DNA from: JBBQDK01 sp038319625
GTDB taxonomy: Bacteria > Pseudomonadota > Gammaproteobacteria > JBBQDK01
NCBI GenBank assembly: GCA_038319625.1
Contig: JBBQDK010000055.1
Coordinates: 1-17,340 of the forward strand
Direction of reading: 5' to 3'
Length of the DNA: 17,340 bases
Below are positions 12,160-17,340 of this stretch, piece after piece; position 1 is the first letter of the stretch, and each line of letters begins with the position of its first letter. The position numbers and the translations under genes are program-made. Under the pieces are notes generated by a model that saw only the letters and a list, made by a program, of their open reading frames with translations, had not been told where the DNA came from and made no database searches.

Positions 12160-13569
12160 ATGGCAAATGAAACAGCAAAACCGAAACGTGTACTGAAGAT
12201 ATGGACACCCGAGGACAAGACCTTCTGGGTGCAGGAAGGCCAAGCGATCGCCACCCGCAACCTGTGGATTTCGGTGCCAGCACTGTTTCTGGCCTTCGCC
12301 GTATGGCAACTGATGAGCGTTGTCACGGTCAAGCTGCCGCAGATCGGATTCACGTTCTCCACCAATGAGTTGTTCTGGCTGGTCGCGGCGCCGGCGCTGT
12401 CGGGCGCGACTCTGCGTATGTTCTATTCGTTCGTCGTGCCCATTGTCGGCGGGCGCAGGTGGACCGCGATATCAACCGCGTCGCTGCTTATCCCGGCGGT
12501 CGGTATCGGCATCGCCGTACAGGATCCGACGACGAGTTACTCGACCATGCTCATCCTGGCGTTATTGTGCGGATTAGGCGGCGGCAATTTTTCGTCATCA
12601 ATGGCGAATATCAATTTTTTCTTTCCGAAGGAGCGCAAAGGCTCCGCGCTCGGCGTCAACGCCGGGCTTGGCAATCTGGGCGTGTCTTCCATGCAGTTTC
12701 TGGCACCACTCATGATTACGGTGGGCATACTCGGCATTTTCGGCGGCGATTCGCAAACCGCCATCGACCATGGCGCCGGCACGCAAGCCACGGTCTGGAT
12801 TCAGAACGCGGCATTCATCTGGGTGCCGTGGATCGCGATCGTGGCCATTGTCGCCTGGGTCGGTATGAATGACATCGCCGACGCCAGGGCGTCGTTTGCC
12901 GAACAGGCGGTGATTTTCAAGCGCAAGCACAACTGGATCATGTGCTGGCTCTATCTTGGGACCTTCGGCTCGTTCATCGGCTATTCGGCGGGGTTTCCAT
13001 TATTGATCAAGTCGGAGTTTCCGCAAATTAACGCACTCCAGTATGCCTGGCTCGGGCCTTTTGTCGGCGCAATCATCAGACCGTTCGGCGGCTGGCTTGC
13101 CGACAAACTCGGGGGCGCGCGTGTGACGTTCTGGAATTTCATCGTCATGGCACTGGCGGTGTTCGGCGTCATATATTTTCTGCCCGACGCCGGTTCCGGC
13201 GGCAGTTTCCTCGGTTTCCTTGGCATGTTCGTGGTGCTGTTTCTGACCACCGGCATCGGCAATGGATCGACCTTCCGCATGATCCCGGTTATCTTTCTTA
13301 CCGAACACATGCGCGCAACCGAGGGCAAGGATGCGAATGCGCAGGAACTGGCGGTAAAGAGCGCCAACAAGGAAGCCGCCGCGGTACTCGGTTTTTCAGC
13401 GGCGATCGCAGCCTATGGCGGATTCTTCATTCCCAAGAGCTACGGCACGTCCATTTCCATGACCGGCGGACCCCAGGGCGCGCTTTATCTGTTCATCGTG
13501 TTCTACGTCACCTGCATTGCGATGACGTGGTGGTACTACTCGCGCAAGCACGCGGAAATGCCGTGCTGA
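12160..13569 (+). CDS. narK2: NarK2-type nitrate/nitrite antiporter (MFS)
   Basis: A 469-residue, 12-helix major facilitator protein. The type II signatures are the N-terminal WTPEDKTFWVQEGQAIATRN, the nitrate signature GGGNFSSSMANINFFFP followed by LGVNAGLGNLGVSS, the second signature TTGIGNGSTFRMIPVIF, and the C-terminal KHAEMPC. Substrate-binding arginines are Arg86 (ATLRMFY) and Arg307 (AIIRPFGGWLADKLGG), close to Arg89 and Arg305 of E. coli NarK. Such proteins exchange periplasmic nitrate for cytoplasmic nitrite and so supply NarG, whose active site is cytoplasmic. ATG 12160 has only a modest GAGAG-type ribosome binding site. A NarK1 plus NarK2 pair is frequent in denitrifying proteobacteria. 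Confidence 0.94.
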   Translation: MANETAKPKRVLKIWTPEDKTFWVQEGQAIATRNLWISVPALFLAFAVWQLMSVVTVKLPQIGFTFSTNELFWLVAAPALSGATLRMFYSFVVPIVGGRRWTAISTASLLIPAVGIGIAVQDPTTSYSTMLILALLCGLGGGNFSSSMANINFFFPKERKGSALGVNAGLGNLGVSSMQFLAPLMITVGILGIFGGDSQTAIDHGAGTQATVWIQNAAFIWVPWIAIVAIVAWVGMNDIADARASFAEQAVIFKRKHNWIMCWLYLGTFGSFIGYSAGFPLLIKSEFPQINALQYAWLGPFVGAIIRPFGGWLADKLGGARVTFWNFIVMALAVFGVIYFLPDAGSGGSFLGFLGMFVVLFLTTGIGNGSTFRMIPVIFLTEHMRATEGKDANAQELAVKSANKEAAAVLGFSAAIAAYGGFFIPKSYGTSISMTGGPQGALYLFIVFYVTCIAMTWWYYSRKHAEMPC

Positions 13570-13601
13570 GACTGGCGAACGACAACTGGTTAATGGTGAT
13601 G

Positions 13602-13750
13602 TCACCGGAGGAACTATCGCCGCCGTATTGGATCAATATGGGGGCTGTCGTCATCTCGACGCTGGCCGGCACCTTTCTGATCGAACACGCATCGATGTCG
13701 CCGGTGGTGACGGATGTGTTGCCCTTCACAGGGTTTGCCCTTTTTGATAC
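13602..13750 (+). pseudogene. Internal fragment of a second TDT-family permease
   Basis: In one frame the sequence reads SPEELSPPYWINMGAVVIST, then LAGTFLIEHA, then VLPFTGFALF. This aligns with residues about 222-272 of the intact TDT permease at 9561 (SPSDLAPPYWINMGAMAIST, LAGARLIANA, LLPFLKGFTVF). The first 70 or so bases are roughly 70% identical, so this is an old paralogous fragment, not a recent copy. It has no start and no membrane region before or after it; the frame degenerates near 13745. It fills much of the 304-base gap between narK2 and narG. The rest of the gap (to 13873) contains an unassigned open frame (KLVEFIALPARLATLIGLID) and the narG ribosome binding site. Confidence 0.65.
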
Positions 13751-13873
13751 TGCTGTCGAAACTGGTCGAGTTCATCGCGCTGCCGGCCCGGCTCGCGACA
13801 CTGATCGGACTGATCGACAGCCCTTTCCCGGGCGCGCCGCGCCGCCCACCCTTCTGCAAAAAGAGGACTGAGC

Positions 13874-16800
13874 ATGAGCCATTTTCTCGACCGTCTGATG
13901 TTTTTCCGCAAGGTGCAAGACACATTCTCCGATGGCCATGGTCAGACTACGCTGGAGGATCGTTCCTGGGAGAAATCCTACCGCCAGCGCTGGCAGCACG
14001 ACAAGATCGTGCGCTCCACCCACGGCGTGAACTGCACTGGCTCCTGCTCATGGAAGATCTACGTCAAGGACGGCCTGGTCACCTGGGAGACCCAGCAGAC
14101 CGACTATCCGCGCACGCGCCCGGATCTGCCCAACCACGAGCCACGCGGATGCCCGCGCGGCGCCAGCTATTCCTGGTATCTGTACAGCGCCAATCGCCTG
14201 AAATATCCGATGATCCGCGGCCGCCTGCTCAAGCTCTGGCGCGCGGCCAAGACGCAGCACAAAGATCCAGTGACGGCTTGGGGGTCGATCGTCGAGGATC
14301 CGGTCAAGGCCACTGAGTATAAGTCGATCCGCGGTCATGGCGGTCTGGTGCGGGCGCAATGGGATGAGGTCAATGAGTTAATTGCTGCCGCCAACGTCTA
14401 CACTAGCAAACAGTACGGACCGGACCGCGTGGTGGGTTTTTCCCCGATCCCGGCGATGTCGATGATCTCTTATGCCTCCGGAGCGCGTTATCTCTCGCTC
14501 ATCGGCGGCACCTGCCTGTCGTTCTACGACTGGTATTGCGATCTGCCGCCGTCCTCGCCGATGACCTGGGGCGAGCAGACCGATGTCCCGGAATCGGCCG
14601 ACTGGTACAACGCCAAGTTCATTATCATGTGGGGTTCGAACGTGCCGCAAACGCGCACGCCCGACGCCCACTTCATGACCGAGGCGCGCTACAACGGCAC
14701 CCAGATTGCAGTGGTGTCGCCGGACTACGCCGAGGCCACCAAGTTCGCCGATATCTGGCTGGCGCCCAAACAGGGCACCGATGCCGCGGTCGCCATGGCC
14801 ATGGGGCATGTGATCCTGCGCGAGTTCCACCTCGATCAACCCACCGACTATTTTCTCGACTACGCCCGCCGCTACACCGACTTGCCGTTTCTGGTGCGAC
14901 TGGATCAGGGTGCACAGGGCCTGTCAGCGGGGCGCTTCCTGCGGGCCGCTGACTTCGACGCCAGCCTTGGGCAAAGCAGCAACCCAGATTGGAAAACCGT
15001 GGCTATCGATGAGCTCGACAATACGCCAGTGGTGCCGCAGGGTTCCATCGGTTTTCGCTGGGACGGCAGCGGCCGCTGGAACCTGGAGGAGCGCGAAGGT
15101 GGCACACAGAAGGACGTCAAGCTGCGCCTGACGCAGTTGGGACATCACGATGACGTCGTCGACGTCGGCTTCCCTTATTTCGGCAGTATCAAGAGCGATC
15201 ACTTCAACTCCACCGAGCACGAAGCCGTGTTGATGCGCAAGGTGCCGGTACGCCGCCTGCGTCTGGCCAATGGCGAGGAAGCGCTGGTGGCGACGGTTTA
15301 CGACCTGATGCTGGCCCACTATGGTCTGGATCGCGGACTGGACGATGCCAAGGCCGCCAAAAGTTTCGACGATGACGTGCCTTATACCCCGGCATGGCAG
15401 GAGCGCATCACCGGCGTAGATCGGCGCAAGATCATCAGCACCGCCCGCGCTTTCGCGCTGACCGCGGCCAAGACGCGGGGTAAATCGATGGTGATCCTCG
15501 GTGCCGGGATCAACCATTGGTATCACATGGACATGACCTATCGCGGCATCATCAATATGCTGATGATGTGCGGCTGCATCGGCGAGTCAGGCGGCGGCTG
15601 GGCGCATTACGTCGGACAGGAAAAGCTGCGCCCGCAGACCGGCTGGCTGCCAGTGAGCTTCGCGCTCGATTGGGTGCGGCCGCCGCGGCAGATGGCTGGC
15701 ACCTCGTTTTTCTATGCGCACAGCAACCAGTGGCGCTACGAGACACTGAAAGTCTCCAGCCTGCTGTCGCCGCTGGCCGATCCGGCCAAGTGGGACATGA
15801 GCCTGATCGACTGCAACGCCCGCGCCGAGCGCATGGGCTGGTTGCCGTCAGCGCCGCAGTTCAACCGCAATCCATTGTCACTGGTTGCCGCGGCCAAGGC
15901 CGCCGGTAGTGAGCCGGCCGCCTACGTTGTCGATCAGCTCAAGCGTGGCGAGCTGAAGATGAGTTGCGAGGACCCGGACGATCCGGTCAACTTTCCACGC
16001 AACCTGTTTGTCTGGCGTTCCAATTTGCTAGGCTCCAGCGGCAAGGGCCACGAGTATCTTCTGCGCCATTTGCTGGGCGCCGACGACGGTGTGCAAAGTG
16101 AGGAATTCGGACCTGAGAGTATGCCCGAGACGAGCGATGTGAAATGGCGCAAGGAGGCGCCGCGCGGCAAGCTCGATCTGCTGGTGACGTTGGACTTCCG
16201 CATGTCTACCACCTGCCTTTACTCGGACGTGGTGCTGCCCACCGCGACTTGGTACGAAAAAGATGATCTGAATACCTCGGATATGCATCCGTTCATCCAT
16301 CCGCTGTCGGAAGCCGTCAATCCCGCCTGGGAATCCCGCAGTGACTGGGAAATTTTCAAGGGCATCGCCAAGGCATTCTCTAAGGTCTGTGAAGGCCATC
16401 TGGGCGTGGAGCAGGATCTGGTCAGCCAGCCACTGCAGCACGATACTGCGGCCGAGATGGGCCAGCCTTACGGTATCAAAGACTGGAAGGCCGGCGAGTG
16501 CGAGCCGGTGCCGGGCAAGACCATGCCGCATCTGGTGGTGGTAGAACGCGATTACCCGGCCACCTACGAACGCTTCATCTCGGTGGGCCCGCTGCTGGAA
16601 AAACTTGGCAACGGTGGCAAGGGCATTCAGTGGAACACGCAGACGGAAGTTGCTGGACTCGGCGATCTCAATGGCCGCCATCGGACTGGCCGCGCCAGCG
16701 CCAACCGGCCGCGACTGGAAACCGCTATCCAGGCCTGCGATACCGTCATGAGTCTGGCACCGGAAACCAACGGCGAGGTCGCGGTCAAGGCCTGGCGGGC

Positions 16801-17257
16801 GCTGTCGAAGATAACTGGCCGCGAGCACGCCCACTTGGCCCTGCACAAGGAGGACGAGAAGATCCGCTTCCGTGATATCCAGGCGCAGCCACGCAAGATC
16901 ATCACCTCACCGACCTGGTCCGGCATCGAATCGGACAAGGTCAGTTACAACGCCGGCTGGATCAACGTACACGAGCTGATCCCGTGGCGAACGCTGACCG
17001 GACGCCAGCAGTTCTATCAGGATCATCCGTGGATGGTGGCCTTCGGCGAAGGTTTTGCCGCTTACCGCCCGCCGGTGGAAACGCGCGATGTCGAGGCGCT
17101 GCTAGGCAAGCGCGAAAATGGCCATCATGAGCTGGTGCTGAACTGGATCACGCCACATCAGAAGTGGGGCATCCACAGCACCTATTCCGAAAACCTCATC
17201 ATGCAGACGCTGTCGCGCGGCGGTCCGATCGTGTGGATCTCGGTGGTCGACGCCTAA
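13874..17257 (+). CDS. narG: Respiratory nitrate reductase alpha subunit (interrupted near the 3' end)
   Basis: The molybdenum catalytic subunit of the membrane-bound, cytoplasm-facing nitrate reductase, reducing nitrate to nitrite. Iron-sulfur cluster FS0 ligands are visible: His50, Cys54 and Cys58 in HGVNCTGSCSW, and Cys93 in EPRGCPRGAS. The molybdenum ligand aspartate is Asp223 in WYCDLPPSSP, followed by GEQTDVPESADWYNAKFI and GSNVPQTRTPDAHF. AGAGGA (13862-13867) precedes ATG 13874. The frame ends at TAA 17255-17257 after 1,127 residues, whereas family members have about 1,220-1,250. In-frame NarG-like sequence continues beyond, so either the gene carries a nonsense mutation or the TAA is a sequencing error near a contig end. 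narH, narJ and narI would be expected outside the window. Confidence 0.93.
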   Translation: MSHFLDRLMFFRKVQDTFSDGHGQTTLEDRSWEKSYRQRWQHDKIVRSTHGVNCTGSCSWKIYVKDGLVTWETQQTDYPRTRPDLPNHEPRGCPRGASYSWYLYSANRLKYPMIRGRLLKLWRAAKTQHKDPVTAWGSIVEDPVKATEYKSIRGHGGLVRAQWDEVNELIAAANVYTSKQYGPDRVVGFSPIPAMSMISYASGARYLSLIGGTCLSFYDWYCDLPPSSPMTWGEQTDVPESADWYNAKFIIMWGSNVPQTRTPDAHFMTEARYNGTQIAVVSPDYAEATKFADIWLAPKQGTDAAVAMAMGHVILREFHLDQPTDYFLDYARRYTDLPFLVRLDQGAQGLSAGRFLRAADFDASLGQSSNPDWKTVAIDELDNTPVVPQGSIGFRWDGSGRWNLEEREGGTQKDVKLRLTQLGHHDDVVDVGFPYFGSIKSDHFNSTEHEAVLMRKVPVRRLRLANGEEALVATVYDLMLAHYGLDRGLDDAKAAKSFDDDVPYTPAWQERITGVDRRKIISTARAFALTAAKTRGKSMVILGAGINHWYHMDMTYRGIINMLMMCGCIGESGGGWAHYVGQEKLRPQTGWLPVSFALDWVRPPRQMAGTSFFYAHSNQWRYETLKVSSLLSPLADPAKWDMSLIDCNARAERMGWLPSAPQFNRNPLSLVAAAKAAGSEPAAYVVDQLKRGELKMSCEDPDDPVNFPRNLFVWRSNLLGSSGKGHEYLLRHLLGADDGVQSEEFGPESMPETSDVKWRKEAPRGKLDLLVTLDFRMSTTCLYSDVVLPTATWYEKDDLNTSDMHPFIHPLSEAVNPAWESRSDWEIFKGIAKAFSKVCEGHLGVEQDLVSQPLQHDTAAEMGQPYGIKDWKAGECEPVPGKTMPHLVVVERDYPATYERFISVGPLLEKLGNGGKGIQWNTQTEVAGLGDLNGRHRTGRASANRPRLETAIQACDTVMSLAPETNGEVAVKAWRALSKITGREHAHLALHKEDEKIRFRDIQAQPRKIITSPTWSGIESDKVSYNAGWINVHELIPWRTLTGRQQFYQDHPWMVAFGEGFAAYRPPVETRDVEALLGKRENGHHELVLNWITPHQKWGIHSTYSENLIMQTLSRGGPIVWISVVDA

Positions 17258-17340
17258 TACGACGGTATTGTCGACAACGACTGGATCGAGGCGTTCAACC
17301 GCAGCGGCGGGGTGGTGGGGCGCGCGGTGGGGTCGCTGCG
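17258..17340 (+). CDS. narG: Continuation of narG after the in-frame stop (partial)
   Basis: Directly after the TAA, the same frame reads YDGIVDNDWIEAFNRSGGVV, then GRAVGSL to the window edge. It matches the NarG continuation in E. coli (GIADNDWIEVFNANG, then ARAVVSQR). The frame is conserved, with no indel. Two glycine codons (GGG) sit where Ala and Val are usual, each explainable by one change to G. Confidence 0.7.

Noticed and set aside
11417..12283. 288-codon open frame on the - strand
   Set aside because: It is antisense to narK1 and the start of narK2, has low-complexity His/Gln-rich content, and resembles no family.
13714..14316. 200-codon + strand frame running from the narK2-narG gap into narG
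   Set aside because: Most of it is an alternative frame of narG. Only its first 50 codons, before narG, could be a remnant, and these are mentioned with the TDT fragment.
16028..16846. 272-codon open frame on the - strand
   Set aside because: It lies wholly inside narG, which has strong family motifs throughout; high G+C coding sequence often leaves a long open antisense frame.

Overview
The window looks like a proteobacterial chromosome, most likely a gammaproteobacterial or betaproteobacterial sulfur-oxidising chemolithotroph that also respires nitrate. This rests on gene content and on protein motifs recognised from memory; nothing was searched. Almost all recognisable genes are on the + strand. 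The only - strand gene is the first 14 codons of an exported protein at the left edge.

Layout: (1) 43-968 is gene-poor. (2) 969-2155 holds three small stress or accessory genes: DUF488/YeaO, DUF2934 and DUF2892 (YgaP-type membrane domain). (3) 2471-4185 is a compact sulfur cassette: two half-size YeeE/YedE transporter subunits, then an ETHE1-like persulfide dioxygenase. It is flanked on both sides by decayed gene remnants that share short sequences. (4) 4829-5419 is an iron superoxide dismutase, followed by a long imperfect palindromic repeat. (5) 5813-8848 is a compact cbb3-type oxidase operon: catalytic subunit I, a CcoO/CcoP-like fusion with two heme c sites, a 54-residue single-helix protein, and an unusual C-terminally anchored beta-rich protein. 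(6) 9247 to the end is a nitrate respiration locus: a convincing FNR/DNR-type promoter, a truncated TDT-permease remnant, an intact TDT (TehA/SLAC1-fold) permease, narK1, narK2, a second TDT remnant, and narG. narG has an in-frame TAA 83 bases before the window ends, and NarG-like coding continues past it.

The genes fit a facultative sulfur oxidiser. Sulfur compounds are taken up by the YeeE/YedE pair and persulfide is oxidised to sulfite. Electrons can then go to oxygen through a high-affinity cbb3 oxidase, or to nitrate through NarG with NarK1/NarK2 transport. SodB deals with superoxide made at oxic/anoxic transitions. The FNR-type promoter would switch the nitrate locus on when oxygen is low. 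The most interesting points are the TDT permease and its two fragments around the nar genes, the non-standard cbb3 operon, and the paired remnants flanking the sulfur cassette. I saw no CRISPR array, rRNA, tRNA, transposase or integrase.
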